Shown here: one piece after another, positions 56,424 through 64,000 of the stretch | How the letters are laid out: every line of letters begins with the position of its first letter | Numbering within the stretch: the first letter of the stretch is position 1 | Assembly (NCBI GenBank): GCA_002694685.1 | Contig: NZMW01000013.1 | Location: 124,001-188,000 of the forward strand | Origin: Balneola sp. | Lineage (GTDB): Bacteria > Bacteroidota > Rhodothermia > Balneolales > Balneolaceae | Reading direction: 5' to 3' | Length of the DNA stretch: 64,000 bases | Notes under the pieces: generated by a model | The model's database searches: none | Seen by the model: only the letters and a program-made list of their open reading frames with translations | Told to the model about the DNA's origin: nothing | Position numbers and translations under genes: made by a program

Positions 56424-56743
56424 TAGCAGAAGTTGAGTGATTAAATCTTCTTCTTTAACCTCGTTCCGTAGCTCCGCTGCGGAATGCATTCCGGGAAGCT
56501 CCTGCTTCCAACTATTTAATAATTAATATAAAGCACCAATTACACCCTTGATTCTGGAAAGAGGATACATGAAGCAGACACGTTTTGAGTTATATGTCAA
56601 CTTTACTTAGCGAAGAAACATAGAAGGGATAGAAATGATAGGTCAGGTTTATCCAGTGAAGTGAGAAGTAAAATCACTAATCCAAGATTTATGGATTTTG
56701 ACTCTCACTCTTTTATCTTAGAAGCCAAAAAGCGGGGTTTATA
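56424..56743. other. Spacer with a short palindromic repeat, no gene seen
   Basis: The 320-bp stretch holds a palindromic word GGAATGCATTCC (56480-56491) within GC-richer sequence that reads like an intergenic repeat (CTCCGCTGCGGAATGCATTC). The rest is AT-rich; I see no coding pattern or RNA gene. Confidence 0.5.
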
Positions 56744-57274
56744 ATGTATTTAGTGGGGATGTACAATTATCTGTTATTTAATCTAGGGTTTCTTGCTGAG
56801 GTTTTTATTTATCAGGAAGGCTTGTCATGGTTTTTGAATCATGCAAAGGATCTCTTCTTTTTTATTATAGTATTAACTGGCTGTATCTACGCACTGTATA
56901 AATTATTGAGTTATCAGAAAGAAGAAAGAGAATACAAACTGATGCGTTGTCCGGAATGTGGGAAAGAGCCCTATAAACTCTGGAAAGCTACAGGACGTGG
57001 AGTGAGTTTAAGTCAACGAATGCGCGGATACTTGAACTGTATCCATTGTGGAACTCATCTTCGTAGAATGCATTCTAAAGTCGTATATGTATGTCTCTTG
57101 ATTTTACCAATATCGTACGTTTCCATTTATGTTATTCTGTACTTTGTTTCTTTTAAAGATAACCTTGAGCTTTTTGTCTGGTCACTTTCAATACTGGGTA
57201 TCGCTATAGTAATCTCGATTTTGACGATCTTATTTTATTTGGTTACAAGAACCCGGTTTGTTCGGGTTGATTAG
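56744..57274 (+). CDS. Membrane protein with zinc ribbon, unknown
   Basis: A 176-residue membrane protein. Hydrophobic segments are at about 5-22, 35-55 (LFFFIIVLTGCIYALYKLL), 108-130 and 145-168. Between the second and third lies a cytosolic zinc-ribbon-like part: CPECGKEP and, 30 residues on, CIHCGTHL. I do not recognise the family. A role in sensing or assembly is possible but unsupported. Confidence 0.6.
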   Translation: MYLVGMYNYLLFNLGFLAEVFIYQEGLSWFLNHAKDLFFFIIVLTGCIYALYKLLSYQKEEREYKLMRCPECGKEPYKLWKATGRGVSLSQRMRGYLNCIHCGTHLRRMHSKVVYVCLLILPISYVSIYVILYFVSFKDNLELFVWSLSILGIAIVISILTILFYLVTRTRFVRVD

Positions 57275-57295
57275 TAGGTCTAACCTACGCCCGCT

Positions 57296-57440
57296 GTCAT
57301 CCTGAGTACGTGGTAAAAAAGCGAAGGGCAGGATGTTGAACACGAAGGATCTCAGAGTTTGAACAATCTGCCAGAATTGAGTTTGAGATCCTTCGCGCCA
57401 TACATGGAAGTCAGTAATAAATCACTTCGCTCAGGATGAC
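57296..57440. repeat. Large nested palindromic repeat element, copy B
   Basis: Outer arms GTCATCCTGAG (57296-57306) and CTCAGGATGAC (57430-57440) are identical to copy A and 145 bp end to end, as in copy A. Inner arms GAAGGATCTCA (57344-57354) and TTTGAGATCCTTC (57382-57394) also match. The internal spacers differ. Confidence 0.8.
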
Positions 57441-57527
57441 AAAGATGGGATGATTTATAAATACCAATCCTTGCGCTTGTTTTCCTAAATCCTTAGATAG
57501 CTACGAACCCCAATTAATATCGATACC

Positions 57528-57722
57528 ATGAACCGAATCATTTCTGTTGCACTTCTCCTTGCCGGCGCGCTTTTGCTTTATTTTGGATATCAGGAATATA
57601 ACTCACTGGGTTCAGAAATTGACCAGGCCTTTGGAGGATCAGGTTCTACCAATGCTATTATTATGCTGGTAGTTGGCGTTGTCGCTGTTATTTTGGGCGG
57701 GGGCAGATTGTTAAAGAAGTAG
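57528..57722 (+). CDS. DUF3185-type small membrane protein
   Basis: A 64-residue protein with two hydrophobic helices: RIISVALLLAGALLLYFGYQEY (3-24) and AIIMLVVGVVAVILGGGRLL (42-61), joined by a small polar loop with SLGSEIDQAFGGS. The size, the two-helix plan and the YNSLGSEIDQ loop fit the DUF3185 family of small inner-membrane proteins. The function is unknown. Confidence 0.78.
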   Translation: MNRIISVALLLAGALLLYFGYQEYNSLGSEIDQAFGGSGSTNAIIMLVVGVVAVILGGGRLLKK

Positions 57723-57754
57723 TAGCTCTAATACCGTTTTGACCCTATCATTGT

Positions 57755-57999
57755 CTCTTTCCCTATCCCGCAAAGCGTGACAAGGAAAGGGGGCTCTTGA
57801 AATGAAATCGGTCAGCGTAATAGGTTCATCGATTGATCGTATATCAAAGAGAATAGCGATTAACCGATGGATCGATGGATCGATGGACCGAATGATCGAT
57901 TGGTGATTTTACTTCTTGCTTTAAGTTAGAGAAGAGTCATGTGGCGAGCCAAGAGTCTTCTCAAAAGATTTAGAAACAGGGCTTAGGATGGTAGGTGAA
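57755..57999. repeat. 240-bp direct repeat, left copy
   Basis: The stretch from TCTCTTTCCC to GGATGGTAGGTGAA recurs at 58909-59147 with high identity in the same direction. It contains a cluster of 8-bp units CGATGGAT/CGAATGAT (about 57867-57904) whose number and order differ between the copies. It fills most of the 57723-58025 spacer; no gene is seen there. Confidence 0.85.
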
Positions 58000-58025
58000 A
58001 AAGGACATCCTAAATCCTAAGAAGT

Positions 58026-58796
58026 TTATTCAATAGGAATCGCCTGCCTGATTTCCTCTTCAGATAGATTCGGGAAAAAGTTTTGAACAGCAGGAATGGT
58101 CGCTTCCAACTCAGCTTCTGAACTGGCTGATATGTTCTCACTGATCAGCGAAAGCTCAATGTCTTTTAGGTACTCTGGAGGGAACTGGCTATTAATGTTG
58201 GGAAGGATTTCTGCACTTAAGTCTGCCAGTCGGTTCATAATGCGGGCACGATCATCGGCGCGACTATTAAAGCGGACAAAATTCAGCAGGTTATTTTCAT
58301 CCGCAAACTGTACAGCAGCATTATTCTCTAAACCATCCGGTATGGCTTTATACTCCATTGAGAGGGTTGTCATCAGTTCTTCAGCATGTTCCAGTTTCCG
58401 AATTTCACGATAGATGGTAGATAAGTCGGCATTAAGATCATAGTCGATGATCTCGGCCGGGGCTCCAAGTGAATACTCAATAGCGGTATAGTTGTATTGT
58501 GGCTGAATGAAGCGCCAGTTTGAGAAATCATCATACTCATCCTGTTGAATCAAGACATTACGCTCGGCCACAGCATCATTTCCAGCAAAGCCTGGAAAGA
58601 AAATCCGGAAGTACTCCAGCTCTTCTTTTACTCCTGTCAGGATCTTCTGTTTCTCAGCATCTATTCTGCGGTCTTCATTTGAGTTTTGTAGTAGGAAAGC
58701 CCCATAAACTCCAAGAAAGACAATAACCAGCTCCAGCAGCAAAAACTTGATTCCCTGTCTTGAAAAGAATTCGAATGATTTTTCTAAACGTGACAT
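58026..58796 (-). CDS. Single-pass membrane protein, unknown, flanked by direct repeats
   Basis: A 256-residue protein with one N-terminal membrane helix (about 17-36, FLLLELVIVFLGVYGAFLL) after a short basic start, then a charged, mostly helical extracytoplasmic domain (EDRRIDAEKQKILTGVKEELEYFRIFFPGFAG onward). The plan is like that of the DUF6090-type proteins of Bacteroidota, but I am not sure of the family. It lies alone between the two copies of a 240-bp direct repeat. Confidence 0.6.
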   Translation of the reverse strand: MSRLEKSFEFFSRQGIKFLLLELVIVFLGVYGAFLLQNSNEDRRIDAEKQKILTGVKEELEYFRIFFPGFAGNDAVAERNVLIQQDEYDDFSNWRFIQPQYNYTAIEYSLGAPAEIIDYDLNADLSTIYREIRKLEHAEELMTTLSMEYKAIPDGLENNAAVQFADENNLLNFVRFNSRADDRARIMNRLADLSAEILPNINSQFPPEYLKDIELSLISENISASSEAELEATIPAVQNFFPNLSEEEIRQAIPIE

Positions 58797-59341
58797 AGTA
58801 GTATCTGATTTCTGTTAATTCCCAAAAAATATAACCTTTTTTTAATCAGCTGAAAGATAATCCATTCGGGGAATCCTGCAATTGAATCATTGTGAATTTT
58901 TGATCCAATCTCTTTCCATATCCCGCAAAGTGTGGCAAGGAAAGGGAACTCCTGAAATGTAATCGGTCAGCGTAAATAGGTTCATCGATCGATCGTATAT
59001 CAAATAGAATAGCGATTAACCGATGGACCGAATGATCGAATGATCGATTGGTGATTTTACTTCTTGCTTTAAGTTAGAGAAGAGTCACGTGGCGAGCCAA
59101 GATTCGTTTCAAAAGATTTAGAAACAGGGCTTAGGATGGTAGGTGAAGAGTAAACAGTTTAAGAAAAGTTGGTCTATAGAACGTCGATCATTCGCAAATC
59201 AAAGAGGACAGGGATGGGGTTGGAGGTGATGGATAGATAGTAAATTGTTCAAGCAAATATCCTTCGGAGGTATCTTCAAGATGACACAGATGAAACAACC
59301 ACCAGTTCGTCATTCAATGTTGAATGTTCAATATTCGATAT
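58797..59341. other. Repeat-rich spacer, no gene seen
   Basis: The spacer holds the right copy of the direct repeat (58909-59147), a fragment like the large palindromes (ATATCCTTCGGAGG and CAAGATGACA near 59260-59285) and an AT-rich TTCAA/TTGAA stretch at 59313-59345. No convincing coding frame was found. Confidence 0.6.
58909..59147. repeat. 240-bp direct repeat, right copy
   Basis: This is the second copy of the 57755-57999 repeat, 239 bp long, starting 1154 bp after the first. It differs by scattered substitutions and by the number and order of the 8-bp GATCGATG-like units. Confidence 0.85.
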
Positions 59342-60259
59342 TCAACTCTCTTCCTTAGGAAACATCATGGAAGCCCCAACAGAAATAATCAGTGCAGCCG
59401 CTACAAATCCTAAAGCCCATGGGGTTGGAACGTGGTAAAAGTCAGCAATCAGCATCTTTATCCCCACAAAAGAAAGGATAGCGGCCAAACCATAATGCAG
59501 ATAGCTGAATAGTTTCATCACTCCGTTTAGGGCAAAGTAAAGCGCACGTAATCCAAGAATAGCGAAGGCGTTGGAGCTGTATACCAGAAACTGGTCGGTG
59601 GTGATGGCGAGGATGGCCGGTATGGAATCGACAGCAAAAACGACATCGGTAGTTTCAATCACAATAAGCACTACAAAAAGAGGGGTAGCCATTAATTTCC
59701 CATCTATACGGGTGAAGAAATCAGGGCCGTGAAATTTGTTGGTGACGGGAATAAATTTTCGAGTCAGTTTAAGAACGGGGTTCTTTTCCGGGTGGACTTC
59801 CTTCTCCATCTCAAATGCCATTTTGATTCCGGTGTAAACCAGAAATGCTCCGAAGATATAGACGATCCATTCGAAGCGTTCGATAAGGGCGACGCCCAAA
59901 AAGATGAAAAGAAATCGAAGCACAAGTGCTCCAAAAATTCCCCAGAACAATACTTTATGTTGGTATTTAGCAGGAACGCCGAAGTAGGAAAACACCAGGA
60001 TGAAAACAAAGATATTATCAACGCTCAGGGATTTCTCTATCAGATAGCCGGTGAAGAAATCGAGCGAGCTGGCAGGATCCATGTAGAAGTAAATCCCAAT
60101 CCCGAATACGACTGAAAGGGCAATCCAAATGCCGGTCCAGACCAGCGATTCTTTGATAGAAATTTCATGTTCTTTGCGATTGAAAACCATGAGGTCTACA
60201 ATCAGCATAGCTACAATAAAGACGTTGAATAGAATCCAAAGCGTCAAGCTATGCTCCAT
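59342..60259 (-). CDS. TerC/Alx-family membrane protein
   Basis: A 305-residue protein with about eight helices. The family signatures SVDNIFVFILVF and TTDVVFAVDSIPAIL, each with the conserved Asp, are both present, and the ends match Alx. Family members export Mn2+ or influence metallation of exported proteins. The ATG overlaps the stop codon of oxyR by one base (TAATG), so the two are translated together. That suggests control with the peroxide response. Confidence 0.88.
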   Translation of the reverse strand: MEHSLTLWILFNVFIVAMLIVDLMVFNRKEHEISIKESLVWTGIWIALSVVFGIGIYFYMDPASSLDFFTGYLIEKSLSVDNIFVFILVFSYFGVPAKYQHKVLFWGIFGALVLRFLFIFLGVALIERFEWIVYIFGAFLVYTGIKMAFEMEKEVHPEKNPVLKLTRKFIPVTNKFHGPDFFTRIDGKLMATPLFVVLIVIETTDVVFAVDSIPAILAITTDQFLVYSSNAFAILGLRALYFALNGVMKLFSYLHYGLAAILSFVGIKMLIADFYHVPTPWALGFVAAALIISVGASMMFPKEES

Positions 60260-61191
60260 TACTCAACCACCATGGCGTCTTCGTTGGACTCCAGCTCCTT
60301 GGGTATGGATTCTTTGATTAAACCGGCAAATGCTTCAATCAGATTCTTCTTCAGGAATTCACGGCTGTAGACTAAGCGGATTTTTCGAGAAGGAATTGGA
60401 TCTTCGAACTGCTTGATAACCCCGTTTGCACAACGGGTATCATAATCATTCATCGCAAGATAAGGCATTAGGGTGATGCCAAAATTCTGCTCAACAAGAC
60501 GTTTCAGAGTCTCCAGATTTCCGCTTTCAAAAATAATCGGTGCTTTATTCAGCTTCTCGTTGTTCTGCTTGCAGATTTTAAGGGTCTGATCACGGAAACA
60601 ATGTCCTTCATTCAGCAGCCATAAATCTTCTTTGTACAGATCATCAATACAGAGCTTGTCTTTAGATGCCAGCTCATGTTCGGCACTCACATATCCCAGA
60701 AATGGCTCGAGGAATAAATCCTTTTCGTACATGTGCTTGTCGGTGGGGGTGGCAATAATACCCACGTCAAAATAATCTTCATTAAGTCCTTTCAGTACAT
60801 CAGCAGTCAGTGCTTCCTCAAAAATGAGTTCAACATCGGGATAGGTATCCACAAACTTTTTAAGAAATAGAGGAACCAGATAAGGAGCGATGGTTGGGAT
60901 GATTCCCACTCGAAAGGTACCTTTGAGAGATTCACCCTGAACGGCTACCATGTCTTCGATGTGTTTTGCTCCACTCAGGATGGTTTTAGCCTGCTCAATA
61001 ATTTCCTCTCCCATAGCTGTTGGTACAACCGGGGTTTTAGAGCGATCAAAAATAAGTACGCCAAGTTCATCTTCCAGCTTCTGAATTTGCATACTGAGCG
61101 TTGGCTGGGTGATATAAATTTTTTGGGCGGCCGTAGCAAAATGCCGATGTTTATCGACAGCCACGATGTAAGAAAGTTGTGTTAGTGTCAT
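60259..61191 (-). CDS. oxyR: Hydrogen-peroxide-sensing LysR-type activator OxyR
   Basis: A 310-residue LysR-family regulator. The N-terminal helix-turn-helix (about 18-45, HFATAAQKIYITQPTLSMQIQKLEDELG) precedes the sensing domain. C198 (EGHCFRDQTL) and C207 lie nine residues apart, as C199 and C208 do in E. coli OxyR, so the disulfide switch is conserved. It is followed without gap by terC. Confidence 0.92.
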   Translation of the reverse strand: MTLTQLSYIVAVDKHRHFATAAQKIYITQPTLSMQIQKLEDELGVLIFDRSKTPVVPTAMGEEIIEQAKTILSGAKHIEDMVAVQGESLKGTFRVGIIPTIAPYLVPLFLKKFVDTYPDVELIFEEALTADVLKGLNEDYFDVGIIATPTDKHMYEKDLFLEPFLGYVSAEHELASKDKLCIDDLYKEDLWLLNEGHCFRDQTLKICKQNNEKLNKAPIIFESGNLETLKRLVEQNFGITLMPYLAMNDYDTRCANGVIKQFEDPIPSRKIRLVYSREFLKKNLIEAFAGLIKESIPKELESNEDAMVVE

Positions 61192-61283
61192 GTTCTAAAA
61201 CTTAGTGAACGCTAAAGGTAAGGAATCATTTTTTTAATAATAGCAGGAATAAAATAGAAGTTTAATATTAAAAAGGAAGTTGA

Positions 61284-61553
61284 GTGAAGAAACATATTTA
61301 TATATCAGGCAGAGTACAAGGAGTTGGGTTCCGCCACTTCACGAAAACAAATGCTCGCGAACTTGGAGTGAACGGCTGGGTCAAGAATTTAAATGACGGC
61401 AGAGTTGAGGCGGTCTTCGAGGGAGGTGAAGAACCGGTGAAGAAACTCATCGAGCGGTGCAAGGATGGGCCGCCGTCGGGTTATGTGAAAGACATGGAAG
61501 TAAACAATATGAACGAAGAGGACTCGTATTCAAGCTTTGAAGTTCGGTTTTAA
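61284..61553 (+). CDS. acyP: Acylphosphatase
   Basis: An 89-residue acylphosphatase that hydrolyses carboxyl-phosphate bonds. The active-site loop GRVQGVGFR with its Arg lies at about residues 9-17 and the catalytic Asn in GWVKNLNDGRVE at about 36-41. The start is GTG, preceded by a good AAAGGAAG ribosome site. It is divergent from oxyR (92 bp between starts). Confidence 0.93.
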   Translation: MKKHIYISGRVQGVGFRHFTKTNARELGVNGWVKNLNDGRVEAVFEGGEEPVKKLIERCKDGPPSGYVKDMEVNNMNEEDSYSSFEVRF

Positions 61554-61645
61554 ATGTGGATAAATCGTTAGCAACTTCATCGGTTTTGCTGAGTCAAGTA
61601 TTGTATATTTTGGACGGAATTTTTCTATGAAGCTAAAGCAACTAT

Positions 61646-64000
61646 ATGTATCTGATATTTGATACCGAGACCACAGGCCTGCCCAACGATTTTTCTGCTC
61701 CAATAAGCGATTTGGATAACTGGCCACGTCTGGTTCAGCTTGCTTGGCAGCTTCATGATCATACCGGAAAACTCATCAGCAGCGGGAACCATATTGTAAA
61801 GCCTGAAGGATTTACGATCCCCTTCAATTCAGAAAAAATCCACGGTATCTCCACGGAACGCGCCAATGAAGAAGGTGTGGAGCTCGAGTTTGTGCTCAGA
61901 GAGTTTATCAAAGATATGAACCGTGCCTACTTTCTCATTGGGCACAATGTAAGCTTTGATGAAAAAATTATGGGTGCTGAGTATATCCGTAAAAAGATAC
62001 CTTCAGCCATCATCGATAAGCCCAAGATTGATACCAAAGATGATGGTACCAACGTAGCCAAAATTGAAGGCGGCAGAGGCGGAAATTACAAATGGCCTTC
62101 ACTTGCAGAGTTACACCTGGCCCTGTTCGGCAAAAGTTTTAGTGATGCTCATGATGCCGCAGCCGATGTAGAAGCAACTGCCCGTTGTTTTCTGGAAATG
62201 GTTCGCATCGGAGCAACTCGTGTAAATTTCCCGATGGATGCTCATATTTATGAGCCGGCCCAGAGCTTAATCAAAAAAGAAGAGTATATAGATCTCGTTT
62301 CGCCATCTCGGTTCAAGACCAAGCAGACGGATGAGCAAATAGCGGCTCAAAAAAAAAGTGGAGATCAAGAGGCGGCAGCTACTGAGCTTGTAGAGAAAGC
62401 CACTTTTACCCATCTCCACAATCACTCTAAATTTTCGGTACTTCAGGCTACAGCCGGGATTAAAGAATTAGTAAACAAAGCCAAAGACGAAGGAATGTCG
62501 GCTGTTGGACTTGCTGACCTCGGCAATATGTACGGTGCTTTTGCTTTTGCCGCTGCTGCTCATAATGCAGATATAAAGCCAGTCATTGGCTGTGAATTTT
62601 ATGTAGTAGAAGATCGGCTTCAAAAGAAATTCACCCGCGATAACAAAGACCGGCGCTACCAAATCCCGATGTTCGCTAAGAACAAGAACGGGTATAAAAA
62701 TCTCTCCAAACTGTGCTCCATTGGTTTTACGGAAGGATATTACTACAAATATCCCCGGATTGATAAAGACGTGATTGCCAAATACTCCGAAGATGTAATT
62801 TGTATGAGCGGAGGGGTAAGAGGCTGGCTGGCTGACCTGATTTTGAACAAAGGGGAAGAATTCGCAGAAGAAGAACTACAGTGGTGGATGGAAACATTCG
62901 GGGATGATTTCTACCTGGAAGTGCTGAATCACGGTTTGGAAGAAGAAAAGCGGGTGAACGAGGTTTTTAAATCTTACTCCGAGAAATATGGAGTGAAATT
63001 GGTGGCGACCAATAATGTTTTTTATCTGGAAGAAGAGGACGCTAAAGCTCACGATGCTCTGATTTGTATTGATGATGGCGAGCTCATGAGTACGCCGAAG
63101 GGAAGAGGAAGAGGCTATCGATACGGCTTCCCAAATGACGAGTTTTATTTCAAAACCCAAGACCAGATGAAGGAGCTCTTTGTTGATATGCCTTCATCTA
63201 TTATTAGTACACAAGAAATTGTTGATAAAATTGAGCCGATTAAGCTGGAGCGGGATGTTATACTTCCCAATTTCGAACTCCCTGACGGCTTTGATACGGA
63301 AGATGCCTACCTGCGCCACCTTACCTATGAGGGAGCCAAGCCTCGATATAAGGAAATGGACGATGAGGTTAAGGAACGCATCGAGCTCGAGCTTGGAATA
63401 ATTGAGGAAATGGGCTTTGCGGGATACTTCCTTATTGTGCAGGATTTCATTGCTGCTGCCCGCGATATGGGTGTTTATGTAGGTCCGGGGCGTGGTTCTG
63501 CGGCTGGTTCGGTTGTGGCGTATTGCACGGGAATCACAAACATTGATCCACTGAAATACGATCTGCTTTTTGAGCGATTCTTGAATCCTGAACGTGTGTC
63601 CATGCCCGATATCGATATTGATTTCGATGATGATGGACGTCAACGCGTGATTGAATACGTAGTTAACAAATACGGAAAAGATCAGGTTGCGCATATCATC
63701 ACTTTTGGTTCTATGGCAGCACGTTCTTCAGTTCGAGATGTAGCACGCGTGTTGGATTTACCGCTTGCGGATGCTGACCGAATTGCCAAACTCATTCCTG
63801 AAAAACCGGGAACGACCCTCGATGATGCTTTTTCAGAAGTAAGAGAACTTCGGGATATTCGTGATGGAGAAGGACTGGAAGCCGAAACGCTTCGGATGGC
63901 TTCAGTACTGGAAGGTTCGGTTCGGAATACAGGAATTCACGCCGCGGGTGTTATCATCGCTCCTGATAGGCTTACCGAATACATCCCGGTTAGTACCGCT
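61646..64000 (+). CDS. dnaE: DNA polymerase III alpha subunit with fused N-terminal DnaQ-like exonuclease (3' partial)
   Basis: Replicative polymerase; 785 codons are visible and the frame runs off the right edge. Residues 1-190 are a DEDDh proofreading exonuclease: FDTETTG (5-11), GHNVSFDEK and HDAAADVEAT. After a linker a PHP domain begins at HLHNH (256-260). Metal ligands of an active PHP are missing: TDHGN reads ADLGN (290-294) and the usual ATNDxHY reads ATNNVFY (454-460). The polymerase palm follows with GPGRGSAAGSVVAY and MPDIDIDF (653-660, catalytic Asp pair). I picked the ATG at 61646 because the exonuclease motif starts four residues on. Proofreading thus seems supplied in cis. Confidence 0.92.
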   Translation, partial: MYLIFDTETTGLPNDFSAPISDLDNWPRLVQLAWQLHDHTGKLISSGNHIVKPEGFTIPFNSEKIHGISTERANEEGVELEFVLREFIKDMNRAYFLIGHNVSFDEKIMGAEYIRKKIPSAIIDKPKIDTKDDGTNVAKIEGGRGGNYKWPSLAELHLALFGKSFSDAHDAAADVEATARCFLEMVRIGATRVNFPMDAHIYEPAQSLIKKEEYIDLVSPSRFKTKQTDEQIAAQKKSGDQEAAATELVEKATFTHLHNHSKFSVLQATAGIKELVNKAKDEGMSAVGLADLGNMYGAFAFAAAAHNADIKPVIGCEFYVVEDRLQKKFTRDNKDRRYQIPMFAKNKNGYKNLSKLCSIGFTEGYYYKYPRIDKDVIAKYSEDVICMSGGVRGWLADLILNKGEEFAEEELQWWMETFGDDFYLEVLNHGLEEEKRVNEVFKSYSEKYGVKLVATNNVFYLEEEDAKAHDALICIDDGELMSTPKGRGRGYRYGFPNDEFYFKTQDQMKELFVDMPSSIISTQEIVDKIEPIKLERDVILPNFELPDGFDTEDAYLRHLTYEGAKPRYKEMDDEVKERIELELGIIEEMGFAGYFLIVQDFIAAARDMGVYVGPGRGSAAGSVVAYCTGITNIDPLKYDLLFERFLNPERVSMPDIDIDFDDDGRQRVIEYVVNKYGKDQVAHIITFGSMAARSSVRDVARVLDLPLADADRIAKLIPEKPGTTLDDAFSEVRELRDIRDGEGLEAETLRMASVLEGSVRNTGIHAAGVIIAPDRLTEYIPVSTA

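Noticed and set aside
57867-57904. GATCGATG-rich 8-mer run considered as a replication origin or iteron array
   Set aside because: It is part of a larger duplicated intergenic repeat, has no dnaA/rep gene or DnaA boxes nearby, and recurs with a different number of units at 58909-59147.
62468-63694. Minus-strand open frames within the final 1.5 kb
   Set aside because: They are opposite the dnaE frame, which carries all polymerase motifs continuously.

Overview
The window looks like a chromosomal segment of a marine or saline member of the Balneolota/Rhodothermota side of the Bacteroidota supergroup. The evidence is three secreted proteins ending in a type IX-like sorting domain with the NYPNPFNP motif, a large TonB-dependent receptor with a carboxypeptidase-regulatory-like N-terminus, many SC-type lipoproteins, a moderate-to-low GC content, weak Shine-Dalgarno signals and recurrent intergenic palindromes. 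The genus cannot be fixed from the sequence alone. No rRNA, tRNA, CRISPR array, prophage or intact insertion sequence was seen.

Layout. 1-7.7 kb: the 3' part of ftsH, then a TonB receptor and a secreted beta-helix-like protein built from an almost perfect 425-residue tandem duplication. 8.1-11.7 kb: an arsenic operon (arsR, arsM, an ArsC-like phosphatase, DUF6428, ACR3 permease) with two matching palindromic operators; three of its proteins end in Cys-Cys. 11.8-18.3 kb: a pectate lyase, a pterin pair (PTPS/QueD plus FolE2), an ECF sigma factor with a small Cys/His protein, a secreted endonuclease/exonuclease/phosphatase protein and a methyltransferase. 18.3-29.6 kb: a Bor-like lipoprotein, an ArsR-type regulator with two AHSA1/SRPBCC proteins, and a run of mostly single genes (GGCT, cupin, membrane protein, amidohydrolase, Ca/Na exchanger, Asp-box lipoprotein, GH20 hexosaminidase, beta-propeller lipoprotein, HhH-GPD glycosylase). 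29.7-34.2 kb: an RND pump with its adaptor.

34.3-52.2 kb is the most unusual part. A minus-strand block encodes a giant (about 3,230 aa) modular FG-GAP/IPT/FN3 protein with a dockerin-like segment, a cohesin-like segment and a sorting domain. Upstream of it lie a lipoprotein with its own cohesin-like domain, a PEGA-repeat membrane protein, an LPP20-like plus NTF2-like secreted protein and a transglutaminase-like secreted protein. Two further LPP20-like proteins are divergently encoded. I read this as a candidate undescribed cell-surface assembly or export module; the function is inference.

52.2-64 kb: an ATP-dependent DNA ligase with its associated MBL exonuclease, several orphan envelope proteins among repeat-rich spacers (two GTCATCCTGAG...CTCAGGATGAC palindromes and a 240-bp direct repeat flanking one gene), an oxyR-terC overlapping pair, acylphosphatase, and the 5' part of a dnaE in which a DnaQ-like exonuclease is fused in front of a polymerase whose PHP domain has lost metal ligands. 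This last gene runs off the right edge; ftsH runs off the left edge.
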